Shown piece by piece: positions 50,667 through 60,525 of a stretch of 64,000 nucleotides of DNA (position 1 is its first letter; each line of letters begins with the position of its first letter). Made by a program: the position numbers and the translations under genes. Below the pieces are notes generated by a model. That model did not search any database. It was not told where the DNA came from and saw only the letters and a program-made list of their open reading frames with translations. Source of the DNA: Alcaligenaceae bacterium SAGV5 (GTDB lineage: Bacteria > Pseudomonadota > Gammaproteobacteria > Burkholderiales > Burkholderiaceae_B); the NCBI GenBank assembly GCA_009360345.1, contig SPDP01000006.1, positions 186,001 through 250,000 of the forward strand, given 5' to 3'.

Positions 50667-51262
50667 CGGACCGCCTCGAAACCGACAAACGCGTGGATCG
50701 CCGCGCATTCGTTTCGGAACTGCTGGCCTTGACGCCGGATGCGCTGGTGGTGACCGGCCTGGGGTCGGCGTCCTATGACGTCTTCGCGGCCGGCGACCGC
50801 GACAAGAACTACTACCTGTGGGGCGCCATGGGTGGCGCCGCGGCGTTGGGACTCGGGCTGGCATTGGCACAGCCCGGCCGGTCCGTCGTCGTGATCACCG
50901 GCGATGGCGAGCAACTCATGGGCATCGGCGCGCTGGGCGCGATCGCGGTCAAGCAACCCGACAATCTCACGATCGTCGTCCTGGACAACGGCCACTTCGG
51001 CGAGACCGGCATGCAGCGCAGCCATTCCAGCCTGGGCGCCAACCTGGTGGAAATCGCCAGGGGCTTCGGCATAGGCAAGGCTCGTTCAGTGGACAGCCTG
51101 GAGCAGGTGCACGAGAGCGCCCGCGGCATCCTGGCCCGCGACGGCACGGCTTTCCTTCAAGTGTTCGTCGAGGCGAACGAACCGCCACGCGCCCTGCCGC
51201 CCCGCGACGGGCCATTCATCAAGAACCGGTTCCGGACGGCACTCGGCCTGCAACCGTTTTGA
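50663..51262 (+). CDS. ThDP-binding decarboxylase, PP (beta) subunit, sulfopyruvate decarboxylase-like
   Basis: A 199-residue subunit with the ThDP-diphosphate/Mg motif VITGDGEQLMGIGALGAIAV ending at VLDNGHFGETGMQ. It begins RAFVSELLALTPDALVVTGL as ComE-type subunits do. Start ATG 50663 overlaps the alpha stop. Together the two subunits make one active site at their interface. Split PYR/PP decarboxylases of this type act on sulfopyruvate or phosphonopyruvate in known cases. No sulfonate or phosphonate gene is adjacent, so the substrate here may be different. Confidence 0.8.
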   Translation: MTDRLETDKRVDRRAFVSELLALTPDALVVTGLGSASYDVFAAGDRDKNYYLWGAMGGAAALGLGLALAQPGRSVVVITGDGEQLMGIGALGAIAVKQPDNLTIVVLDNGHFGETGMQRSHSSLGANLVEIARGFGIGKARSVDSLEQVHESARGILARDGTAFLQVFVEANEPPRALPPRDGPFIKNRFRTALGLQPF

Positions 51263-51306
51263 GCGCGGCCGCCCCGGCCAACCGGCGTCGAACCCAGGAG
51301 CCTTTC

Positions 51307-52785
51307 ATGAAACGCTATCAACTCCGAATCGCGGGCAAGGCGCAGGAGCCGGCAGGCCTGGCCTGGTTCGAGACCCAGAATCCCTACACAGGACAGACCT
51401 GGGCGGAAATCCCGCGTGGCGACGCGCGCGATGTGGATCTTGCCGTGCAGGCGGCCCATCAGGCGCTGACCAGCGGCCCATGGGCGGAAATGACACCGAC
51501 CCAGCGTGGCGCATCGATGCGCAAGCTCGCGGACCTGATCGAGCGCGATGCCTCCAGGCTGGCCGCCATCGAGGTACGCGACAACGGCAAGCTGCTGGCC
51601 GAGATGCAGGGGCAGCTCAACTACCTCCCGCAATGGTTCCATTACTACGGCGGGCTGGCGGACAAAGTGCAGGGCAGCACGCTGCCGCTGGACAAGAAAG
51701 GCTATTTCGCCTTCACCCGCCATGAACCCGTCGGCGTGGTGGCGGCGATCACGCCCTGGAATTCGCCGCTCCTGCTGCTGGGCTGGAAGATCGCGCCCGC
51801 GCTGGCAGCCGGATGCACGGTGGTCGTCAAACCTTCGGAGTTCACCTCGGCGTCCACCCTGGAACTGGCCGAACTGTTCGAGGCAGCGGGCTTTCCGCCT
51901 GGCGTGTTCAACGTCGTCACCGGCTTCGGCACCGAAGTGGGAACACCGTTGGTCGAGCATCCGCTGGTCCGCAAGATCAGCTTCACGGGGTCGGACAGCA
52001 CGGGCCGCCTGATCAACGAAGCGGCGGGTCGCCATCTCAAGCACGCCTCGTTGGAACTGGGCGGCAAGTCGCCCAACATCGTGTTCGAGGATGCCGACCT
52101 GGAGCAGGCCGTGTCCGGCGCCATTTCGGGGATTTTCGCCGCGACCGGCCAGACGTGCATCGCGGGCTCCCGCCTGCTGGTGCAGGACAGCATCCACGAT
52201 GCCTTCGTCGACCGGCTGCTCGCGGTCGCGCGCACCGCCCGCATGGGGGACCCGATGGACCCCTCGACCCAGGTGGGACCCGTGACCACTCCTCTCCAGT
52301 ACCGGAAAGTCCTGGAGTACATCGACATCGCCCGCGGTGAAGGGGCGACGGCCATCCTGGGCGGCGAAAAAGGCACCTCGCCGGAGTGTGGCGCCGGCTG
52401 GTTCGTGCAACCGACGATCTTCACCGGCGTGCGCAACCACATGCGCATCGCCCAAGAGGAGGTTTTCGGTCCGGTGCTCTCGATCATCCGCTTCAAGGAC
52501 GAGGCCGACGCGCTGCGCATCGCCAACGACGTGCGCTTCGGCCTGGCGGCGGCGGTGTGGACGCAGGACATCGGCCGCGCGATACGCATGTCCGAGAAGC
52601 TGCAGGCCGGTACGGTATGGGTCAACACCTATCGTGCGATCAGCTTCATGGCGCCATTCGGCGGCTACAAGGATTCGGGCCTCGGCCGCGAGAACGGCGC
52701 CGATGCGATCCGCGAGTATCTGCAAACGAAATGCGTCTGGATCAATAGCGGCGCGGCGACAGCGAATCCCTTCGTCATGCGTTGA
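51307..52785 (+). CDS. Aldehyde dehydrogenase
   Basis: A 492-residue NAD(P)-dependent dehydrogenase. Visible are TPWNSPLLLLGWKIAPALAA, KPSEFTSASTLELAELFEAA, the base Glu in SLELGGKSPNIVFED and the catalytic Cys in FAATGQTCIAGSRL. The ATG at 51307 follows AGGAG. It lies 44 bases after the split decarboxylase and likely oxidises that enzyme's aldehyde product to an acid. The VGVVAAITPWNSPLL and AGTVWVNTYRAISFMAPFGG segments fit general aliphatic/aromatic aldehyde dehydrogenases; the substrate is not deducible. Confidence 0.9.
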   Translation: MKRYQLRIAGKAQEPAGLAWFETQNPYTGQTWAEIPRGDARDVDLAVQAAHQALTSGPWAEMTPTQRGASMRKLADLIERDASRLAAIEVRDNGKLLAEMQGQLNYLPQWFHYYGGLADKVQGSTLPLDKKGYFAFTRHEPVGVVAAITPWNSPLLLLGWKIAPALAAGCTVVVKPSEFTSASTLELAELFEAAGFPPGVFNVVTGFGTEVGTPLVEHPLVRKISFTGSDSTGRLINEAAGRHLKHASLELGGKSPNIVFEDADLEQAVSGAISGIFAATGQTCIAGSRLLVQDSIHDAFVDRLLAVARTARMGDPMDPSTQVGPVTTPLQYRKVLEYIDIARGEGATAILGGEKGTSPECGAGWFVQPTIFTGVRNHMRIAQEEVFGPVLSIIRFKDEADALRIANDVRFGLAAAVWTQDIGRAIRMSEKLQAGTVWVNTYRAISFMAPFGGYKDSGLGRENGADAIREYLQTKCVWINSGAATANPFVMR

Positions 52786-52805
52786 ACATGGACCTGGGCG
52801 CAGGC

Positions 52806-53234
52806 TCAGACCGTGCCGCTCAGCGTTGCATCCACGCGCGCTCCCTCGCGGCGGGCGCGGTCGGCTTCTTCGCCGGTATAGATCATCTCGACCTGCGTGC
52901 CGTCGGGGTCGCGGAAAAACACCTGATGCATCCCCTGCTCGGGTACCGCGAATTCCTCGAACGACACTCCGTGCATCCGCAGGCGCTCGCGCAGGCCGTC
53001 CAGGCCGGAGGCGAGGAACGCCACGTGGTTGAACGGACCGGTGTGGTCCGGGGTGGGCTGGCGGCCCGTGGACAGGTGCAGCACCGGGCGCTCGTGCGCG
53101 TACATCCATGCCCCCGCGCGATTGAACGGCGGGCGTTCGCCCTCGACCAGGCCGACAACCTCGCTATAGAAACGGCGCGACACCGCCAGGTCCCGCGTCG
53201 CCAGGTTCAGGTGGTCCAGGGATTCGACAGGCAT
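52806..53234 (-). CDS. VOC-family (glyoxalase/dioxygenase-fold) protein
   Basis: A 142-residue single VOC domain with candidate metal ligands His8 (LDHLNLATRD), a His in PFNHVAFLAS, and Glu in GTQVEMIYTG. Such proteins may be lyases, small dioxygenases, fosfomycin-type transferases or binding proteins. It is divergent from the flavin monooxygenase across an AT-rich spacer, and convergent with the aldehyde dehydrogenase. It may act on an intermediate of this cluster. Confidence 0.8.
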   Translation of the reverse strand: MPVESLDHLNLATRDLAVSRRFYSEVVGLVEGERPPFNRAGAWMYAHERPVLHLSTGRQPTPDHTGPFNHVAFLASGLDGLRERLRMHGVSFEEFAVPEQGMHQVFFRDPDGTQVEMIYTGEEADRARREGARVDATLSGTV

Positions 53235-53292
53235 GGTGCGCTCCGATTCGAGGTTGGATTAATAGTAATAACAAATAAAAAAACACTCAATG

Positions 53293-53306
53293 AAAATTCG
53301 AATTTT
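53293..53306. promoter_or_regulatory. 14-base palindrome in AT-rich divergent promoter region
   Basis: AAAATTCGAATTTT is perfectly palindromic and sits in the middle of an AT-rich 154-base spacer (53235-53388) that stands out in this GC-rich DNA. A regulator site or promoter element is likely. Confidence 0.45.
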
Positions 53307-53337
53307 TATCCTATAAATACAGAAAAACAAACTTGAT

Positions 53338-53350
53338 TTGTTAGAACAAT
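53338..53350. promoter_or_regulatory. Third copy of the ATTGTTCTA operator core
   Basis: TTGTTAGAACAAT contains TTGTT-AG-AACAA symmetry and, on the opposite strand, ATTGTTCTAA, the core seen at 2919 and 5730. It lies 39 bases before the flavin monooxygenase start. Confidence 0.45.
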
Positions 53351-53388
53351 TAAATCATGATGAGCACCTCGCCCACGAGGATATCGCA

Positions 53389-54624
53389 ATGAACCATTCA
53401 GTGCGCCTGCCTGCTTCCGTCCTTCCCGCCATGAAGCATTCGGACTTCTCCCAAGTCACCTACCAGGAAGCACTGGATCGCGCGGAAGGACTGATTCCTC
53501 TCCTGCGAAGCGAAGCCGAAGCGAGCGAACGACTGCACCGCATGACGCCAGCGGTCGTTCAAGCCTTGCATGAGACCGGCCTGTTCCGCATCCATCAGCC
53601 GCGCTACTGGGGAGGAATGGAGTTGTCCTACAGCGCGCAGTTCGACGTGTGCGAGATTCTCGGCCGCGGCGACGCCTCCGCCTCGTGGACGTTCGCCAAC
53701 CTGGCCTCGCATCATCGCCAGCTCGCGCAGTGGCCGCTCCCGGCCCAGCAGGACGTGCTGGAGAACGATGCGGACGCGCTGGTCGCCTCCGGCATCGCCT
53801 ACATCCAGGGGCAGGGCCGCCCCGTCGAGGGCGGCCTGCGCCTGTCGGGCAAGTGGGGCTTTTCCTCGGGGGTGACCGTCTCGAGCTGGAACATGCTGGC
53901 ATGCGTCATCAAGGAGGACGGCAAACCAGTGGACTGGTGCATGTGCCTGGTACCCGCGGCGGACTATCGCGTGCTCGACGATTGGCACACGCTGGGCATG
54001 CGCGGCACCGGCAGTTGCACGGTGGAATGCGAAGACGTGTTCGTGCCGGCTCATCGCGTGCTGTCGATGAAGGCCGACTCCGGTGTGCCGGGGTTTCCCG
54101 GGCTGCAACAGCATCGCGACCCGCTCTACCGGATACCCAATTCCGCGCTCGGCGGCAACGGCATCGCCGCGGCCATGCTCGGCAATGCCCAGGCCGCTCT
54201 GGATGCCAGCATCGCGTCCGTCAAGGAACGCAGCACCAGCTATACGGCAGCCAAGATGCGCGACTTCCCCACCGTCCAGTTGCGCATATCGATGGCGGGG
54301 GCCAAGATCGACGCGGCGCGGCTCATGTTGCGCAACGATTGTCTCGAAGGAGCGGCCACGGTCGAACGCGGTGCCGCCATAGACACCGAAGCCCGCCTGC
54401 GCTATCGGCGCAATACCGCCATGTGCATCCGCATGGCGACCGAGGCGGTGGGCTCGCTGCAGGAGATGGCCGGCGCCAACGGCATCTACGACAAGTACCC
54501 GATCCAGCGCATGTACCGGGATGCCCTCGCGGCCAACGGGCACGTGCTGTTCAACGTCGACATGCAACTGACGGCCTGGGGGCTCGTCGCATTGGGCGGC
54601 GAAGTCCGCAGCCCGACCGTCTAG
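53389..54624 (+). CDS. Acyl-CoA-dehydrogenase-like flavin-dependent monooxygenase, oxygenase component
   Basis: A 411-residue protein of the acyl-CoA dehydrogenase fold, in the branch that contains HsaA and HpaH-C2-type flavin monooxygenases. Visible are RYWGGMELSYSAQFDVCEIL, a DASASWTFANLASHH segment, LSGKWGFSSGVTVSSWNMLA for flavin contact, and WHTLGMRGTGSCTVECEDVF. It lacks the usual dehydrogenase base. The ATG at 53389 has GAGGAT upstream. A flavin reductase two genes downstream would supply reduced FMN or FAD. Hydroxylation of a phenolic, or desulfonation-type chemistry, are both possible. Confidence 0.8.
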   Translation: MNHSVRLPASVLPAMKHSDFSQVTYQEALDRAEGLIPLLRSEAEASERLHRMTPAVVQALHETGLFRIHQPRYWGGMELSYSAQFDVCEILGRGDASASWTFANLASHHRQLAQWPLPAQQDVLENDADALVASGIAYIQGQGRPVEGGLRLSGKWGFSSGVTVSSWNMLACVIKEDGKPVDWCMCLVPAADYRVLDDWHTLGMRGTGSCTVECEDVFVPAHRVLSMKADSGVPGFPGLQQHRDPLYRIPNSALGGNGIAAAMLGNAQAALDASIASVKERSTSYTAAKMRDFPTVQLRISMAGAKIDAARLMLRNDCLEGAATVERGAAIDTEARLRYRRNTAMCIRMATEAVGSLQEMAGANGIYDKYPIQRMYRDALAANGHVLFNVDMQLTAWGLVALGGEVRSPTV

Positions 54625-54677
54625 CATCGAAAAACTGCTTCATGTTCGCTCATATGACACAACGAGGAGACAAGAGC

Positions 54678-55670
54678 ATGTTCGCAATCCCACCGCGTCG
54701 CCTTCGTACCGCGTTCGCAGTTTTCACCAGCATCGCCGCCGGACCCATGGGCGCCGGACCGGCCTTGGCCCAGGGAGCGGCAAGCTGGCCCAGCCAGCCC
54801 ATACGCTTCATCGTTCCGTATCCGACGGGCACGCAAACCGACATCACCGCGCGCATCATCGGCAATGAAATCACGCAGGCCACCGGCCAACCCGTGATCG
54901 TGGACAACCGGCCCGGCGCGTCGACCCTGATCGGCGCCGAGGCGCTCGCCAAGAGCGCGCCGGACGGCTACACCATCATGCTGACGACCAACACCACGTC
55001 GGCCGCCAACAAGAGCCTCTTCATCCGGCTGCCCTACGATCCGCTCAAGGACTTCGCCTACGTCGGCCTCCTCAACACCACGTCGCAGGTACTGGTCGGC
55101 CGCGCCGATATTCCCGCCAATACGCTGGACGAGTTCCTGGCCTGGGCGAGGAAGCAGAAGAATCTCGAGGCGGGCCACTGGTCGGCGGGTTCCCAGGTAT
55201 CGGTGGCGATGCTCAAGTCGCTGGGCGGCATCGACCTGCTACCGGTCCCCTACAAGGGCGGCCCGCAAGCGGTGACCGATGTCCTGGGCGGACAGATCGC
55301 CCTTACCTTCACCGACTTCTCGAGCGCGCTGCCCCACATCAAGAACGGCAAGCTCAAGGGCATAGGCATCACGGCGCCGAAGCGCTCTTCCGTGGCGCCC
55401 CAGATCCCGGCGCTGGCCGAGTCGATTCCCGGCTTCGACGTGCTGGTATGGACCGCCATCGTCGCGCCTGCCGGCACGCCGCAATCCATCATCGCCAAGC
55501 TCAACGGAATCGTGAACCACGGACTGGCCAGGCCCGAGGTCAAGGCGAAATTCGCCGACATCGGATTCGACGTGTCGCCGTCTTCGCCGGAAGAACTCAC
55601 GCGCTTCGTCGAACGCGAGATCGATCGCTGGAAGAAGCTGGTGGACAACGCAGGCATTGCGCCTCAGTAA
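54678..55670 (+). CDS. Bug-family tripartite tricarboxylate transporter substrate-binding protein
   Basis: A 330-residue binding protein. Signal peptide to about residue 31 (VFTSIAAGPMGAGPALAQG), mature start WPSQPIRFIVPYPTGTQTDI, then RPGASTLIGAEALAKSAPDG. The usual PGG of the ligand loop is replaced by PTGTQTD, a less common variant. GAGGAG precedes the ATG. It sits between the oxygenase and reductase genes of the two-component monooxygenase, so it very likely captures that pathway's substrate. Confidence 0.9.
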   Translation: MFAIPPRRLRTAFAVFTSIAAGPMGAGPALAQGAASWPSQPIRFIVPYPTGTQTDITARIIGNEITQATGQPVIVDNRPGASTLIGAEALAKSAPDGYTIMLTTNTTSAANKSLFIRLPYDPLKDFAYVGLLNTTSQVLVGRADIPANTLDEFLAWARKQKNLEAGHWSAGSQVSVAMLKSLGGIDLLPVPYKGGPQAVTDVLGGQIALTFTDFSSALPHIKNGKLKGIGITAPKRSSVAPQIPALAESIPGFDVLVWTAIVAPAGTPQSIIAKLNGIVNHGLARPEVKAKFADIGFDVSPSSPEELTRFVEREIDRWKKLVDNAGIAPQ

Positions 55671-55689
55671 AGAATCAGGAGCATGGCCC

Positions 55690-56781
55690 ATGGCTTCCTC
55701 CAACACTATCGATGCGCTGCAGTTGCGCAGAGCGCTCGGAACCTTCGTGACCGGCGTGACGGTCATCACCACGCTGGATGCGCAAGGACGGCGATACGGG
55801 CTGACCGCCAACTCCTTCAGTTCGGTGTCGCTGGACCCGCCGCTGATCCTGTGGAGCCTCTCCAATACGGCGCCGAGTTTTCCGGTGTTCCAGGCGGCCG
55901 AGCGCTTCGTGGTGAATATCCTGGCCGAAGATCAGGTGGCCGTGTCGGGCCAGTTCGCTTCGCGCGCCGACGACAAATTCGCGGGCATCGATGCACGACC
56001 GGGCATCGGCGGCCTGCCTCTCATACAGGGGTGCACGGCCTGCCTGCAATGCCGGAAAGTCGCCACCCATCCAGGCGGCGACCACGCGGTATTCATCGGA
56101 CAGGTAGAAGAATTCCACCATACGGCGCGCACGCCGCTCGTCTTCGGCGGCGGCGACTACCTGACCGCCGAACCGCACGAGTTCGGCCGGGCACGTACGG
56201 CCATGTCGCAGGAACTGGTGCAGCTCAGGGCGATCAGGCTGGGAACCCGCGCGGTGGTCAACCTGGCACGGCAGCGCGGCCATACCTACGGCGTCGTGGC
56301 ATGGGGCAACCGCGGCCCCACCGTCGTCCGCTGGGAGGCGCCCGCGACGCCTTTCACGCTGCACCTTCCCATCGGCGAGGTACTGCCGCTGCTCAATAGC
56401 GCCTCCGGCCTGGCCTTCGCGGCGCATCTCCCCGAAGCCACGACGCACGCACTCGTCGTGGATGCCGTTGCCGCCGATGCGGTAGCGGGCCTGCCGGGCG
56501 CCACGCTCGAACAGGTGCGCGACAAGCTGGCAACCATCCGGCAGGACGGCGCCGCGCGCATTGCCGGCAAGCCTCGGCCCGACGTGCCGGCCGTCAGCGG
56601 CATGAGCGTGCCGGTATTCGACGGCAGGGGCATCATGGTGTGCGCCTTGACGGCCATCGGGGCTGGCGCCGCCTTCGACGGAGAACTGCACGGTCCGCTC
56701 GGGGAAGAACTGAAAGCCGTCGCGCGGCAGCTATCCAGCCAGTTGGGCTACGAAGCGGTCAGCGCCGCGCCAGTGGCTTGA
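55690..56781 (+). CDS. Flavin reductase fused to an IclR-type effector-binding domain
   Basis: A 363-residue two-domain protein. Residues 1-165 are a flavin reductase of the HpaC/HsaB type (LRRALGTFVTGVTVITTLDA, then YGLTANSFSSVSLDPPLILW, and SLSNTAPSFPVFQAAERFVV). Residues about 185-360 match the C-terminal ligand domain of IclR regulators (LNSASGLAFAAHLPE, then IRQDGAARIAGKPRPDVPAV and SVPVFDGRGIMVCALTAIGA), but the IclR DNA-binding domain is absent. AGGAG lies eight bases before the ATG at 55690. It should reduce flavin for the upstream oxygenase, and the extra domain probably makes this depend on substrate binding. The end overlaps the convergent GntR gene. Confidence 0.85.
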   Translation: MASSNTIDALQLRRALGTFVTGVTVITTLDAQGRRYGLTANSFSSVSLDPPLILWSLSNTAPSFPVFQAAERFVVNILAEDQVAVSGQFASRADDKFAGIDARPGIGGLPLIQGCTACLQCRKVATHPGGDHAVFIGQVEEFHHTARTPLVFGGGDYLTAEPHEFGRARTAMSQELVQLRAIRLGTRAVVNLARQRGHTYGVVAWGNRGPTVVRWEAPATPFTLHLPIGEVLPLLNSASGLAFAAHLPEATTHALVVDAVAADAVAGLPGATLEQVRDKLATIRQDGAARIAGKPRPDVPAVSGMSVPVFDGRGIMVCALTAIGAGAAFDGELHGPLGEELKAVARQLSSQLGYEAVSAAPVA

Positions 56782-57523
56782 GCTCGCGCCGAAACTGGAA
56801 GGTATAGCGGTAACGGCTCTCGGGGTGGACGCTCACCGTGGTCTCGAACGGCAGGCCATCGGCGCCGCAATACCGCCGTATCACGAACAGCGCGGGCGAG
56901 CCTCCCTCGGCCTGCAGCGGCTCGGCCAGATGCTCGGGCACGCTGCCCGCGAAAATCTCTATGTCCGCCTGCTCGATGGTCACGTCGTACATCTCGGTGA
57001 TCTGCACGCAGACGGGAATCTGCTCGTGCTTGGGATGCTTCTGCACCCCCGCATAGCGCGGCAGCACGTAGATGTCGGACCAGCAGAGCGGGGTCGTCGA
57101 ATCCCCCAGGAAACGCAGCATGCCGATATGGAACCAGTCCGCGTCGGCGTCGCAGCGCAAGACACTGGATAGTTCGTGGTCCGCCTTGATATAGCTGCTT
57201 GCGACAGCGCGGCGATGGGTCGTGGCCGGGTAATCGAGCAGTTCCTCGATCGAGCCGACCTGCTGCGCAAGCACCGAGAGCGGACGGGTCGCGATGACCG
57301 TGGAACCGGTACGGGGACGCCTGACGATGAGTCCTTCCTGCGCCAGCGCCGCGAGCGCGGTACGCACGGTGGGGCGGCTGGCCCCGAAGCGCACGCTGAG
57401 TTCTTCCTCGGTCGGCAGGCGGGTGCCCACGCCGAACGTCCCGCCGCGGATTTCCATCCGTAGTACCGCCGCGATTTCGCGGTGCCGCGGGACATGACTG
57501 ACGTGGTCCGTTCTGGGCGGCAA
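56759..57523 (-). CDS. GntR-family regulator, HutC subfamily
   Basis: A 254-residue regulator with winged helix RLPTEEELSVRFGASRPTVR and TALAALAQEGLIVRRPRTGS (about residues 35-75), followed by a UTRA ligand domain (about 100-245, with PLCWSDIYVLPRYAGVQKHP and YRYTFQFRREL at the end). A TTG at 57523 is chosen as start: AGGAGG lies eight bases upstream, and no ATG gives a standard length. It converges with the fused reductase gene, overlapping by 23 bases. It is a good candidate regulator for the 50-57 kb cluster, through the palindromes at 50054 or 53293. Confidence 0.8.
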   Translation of the reverse strand: MPPRTDHVSHVPRHREIAAVLRMEIRGGTFGVGTRLPTEEELSVRFGASRPTVRTALAALAQEGLIVRRPRTGSTVIATRPLSVLAQQVGSIEELLDYPATTHRRAVASSYIKADHELSSVLRCDADADWFHIGMLRFLGDSTTPLCWSDIYVLPRYAGVQKHPKHEQIPVCVQITEMYDVTIEQADIEIFAGSVPEHLAEPLQAEGGSPALFVIRRYCGADGLPFETTVSVHPESRYRYTFQFRRELKPLARR

Positions 57524-57824
57524 CGCGTGGCCTCCTGCGATGGGCGATTGAAGACATGGGACACTTTTCGGGGCGGCTTCGGCACGACCCTCCCACGCCA
57601 TTTTCCTGCCCCCGGATGCGCCTTGCATCATACCCCACTCCCCCGCGGGCGCCGGGGGCGCGGGGCGCCTGGACGTTGCCGGTGCCATGAAGCCGTCACA
57701 CGGGCGGCCAACAATGCGCGTCGCCGGTGCCCACCCGCGACGCATCCCGACGCGGGCGGGCACCGTCCGTCCGGTGCGGCCATTGAGCCAGCCTCCGCAG
57801 CACGCCACCCAACCTGACACGCCC
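57524..57824. other. Gene-free stretch between HutC regulator and lipoprotein start
   Basis: About 300 bases with no credible gene. Short frames lack family resemblance and ribosome sites. It must hold the promoters of the leftward GntR gene and of the rightward lipoprotein. I see no clear hairpin terminator. Confidence 0.5.
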
Positions 57825-57950
57825 ATGAAGACACGCTGTTTCAACCGGCAGGCGCCCTCCCGCCCTGTCGCCGCCGCCCTGCTCGCCTCCCTCGTCCTGT
57901 CGCTGGCCGCCTGTGGCGGCGATGGCGACGGATCATCGGGAACCTCCCCC
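57825..57950 (+). pseudogene. Lipoprotein, N-terminal fragment cut at an abrupt join
   Basis: About 42 residues: basic start MKTRCFNRQAPSRPVAAALL and lipobox SLAACGGDGDGSSGTSP, with Cys as the lipidation site and a Gly/Ser/Asp spacer, as in large secreted esterases or hydrolases of this group. Beyond about 57950 the frame merely reads antisense through the sigma-54 regulator. The rest of the gene is missing. The cut point coincides with the missing 3' end of that regulator. Confidence 0.65.
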
Positions 57951-59390
<1,440 letters not shown>

Positions 59391-59514
59391 AATCGTCTCC
59401 TGCCGGGCTATGCCGTGGTGTTATGCCGTATTCTCGCACCCCGCGCGGGGGCGCGCATCCGGCACGGATACCAGGCGCCAGGGCAAGCCGGCGGGAGACG
59501 CGGCGGCGCCGCGT

Positions 59515-60492
59515 TCAGTCCAGGCGGATTCCTCCGTTCTTGATGACCGGCGCGAGGCGTTCGATCTCGGTCCGGGCGAAGTCCATGACGGCCTCCGGGG
59601 GGCCGGGCATGACGTCCAGCGCCAGGGTGGCCAGTTGGTTGGCGACCGCGGGGTCGCGCAGGACGGCGTTGAGTTCGGTGTTCAGGCGCCCGATGACGCC
59701 CGGCGGGGTGGCGCTGGGGGCGATCAAGGCATAGCGCACGGAAAAGTCGAAGTCCTTGTAGCCCAGCTCGCGCAAGGTGGGCACGTCGGGCAGGGCGCCG
59801 CTGCGCCGGCCGCTCAGGACCGCCAGCGGCCGCAGCCTGCCGCCGTCGATGAAGGGTTTGGCCGAGGCGACGAGGTCGAACACCGAGGCGATGTCGCCGG
59901 CCAGCAGCGCGTTCAGCGCCGGCGGGCTGCCTTTGTAGGGTACGTGCATGAGGTCGGCGCCGGCCTGGCTCTTGAACAGTTCGCCGGCGATGTTCATGGC
60001 GGTGCCGTTGCCGGCCGAACCATAGGCCAGCGAGCCCGCCCGCGACGCCTTGACGAAGTCGCCCACGGACCGCACCGGGGACTGCGCGTTCACCACCAGC
60101 ACCAGCGGCGAGTAGGCCAGCATGCCGATGCCGGTGAAGTCCTTGCGGGCATCGTAGGCCTGGCGTTCGTACAGCAGCGGATAGAGCACCAGGGGCGTGG
60201 TGCCGCCCAGCATCATGGTGTAGCCGTCGGCGGGGGCGTCGGCCACGTATTTGGCGGCGATGGCGCCGCCCGCGCCGGGTTTGTTCTCGACGATGACCGG
60301 CTGGCCGAGCCGGCGCCCCAGGCCGTCGGCCACGACGCGGCCCAGGATGTCGGCGGCGCCGCCGGGCGTGTAGGGAACCACGAGCTTGACCGGCCTGGCG
60401 GGAAAGCCCTGCGCCATCGCCGGGGCGCCCAGGGCCAGGACGGCATGGGCGGCCGCCGCGGCGATGCCGCGCAGGCAGTATGAAATCTTCAT
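59515..60492 (-). CDS. Bug-family tripartite tricarboxylate transporter substrate-binding protein
   Basis: A 325-residue binding protein. The signal peptide spans about residues 1-27 (LRGIAAAAAHAVLALGAPAM), the mature part starts FPARPVKLVVPYTPGGAADI, then KPGAGGAIAAKYVADAPADG. It is the last gene of the leftward hydrolase-cupin-flavin reductase-Bug operon, 33 bases after the reductase. It probably captures that operon's substrate. Confidence 0.9.
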   Translation of the reverse strand: MKISYCLRGIAAAAAHAVLALGAPAMAQGFPARPVKLVVPYTPGGAADILGRVVADGLGRRLGQPVIVENKPGAGGAIAAKYVADAPADGYTMMLGGTTPLVLYPLLYERQAYDARKDFTGIGMLAYSPLVLVVNAQSPVRSVGDFVKASRAGSLAYGSAGNGTAMNIAGELFKSQAGADLMHVPYKGSPPALNALLAGDIASVFDLVASAKPFIDGGRLRPLAVLSGRRSGALPDVPTLRELGYKDFDFSVRYALIAPSATPPGVIGRLNTELNAVLRDPAVANQLATLALDVMPGPPEAVMDFARTEIERLAPVIKNGGIRLD

Positions 60493-60525
60493 GTTGTCTC
60501 CTTTTCTTGGAAAGCCAGCGGCCGT

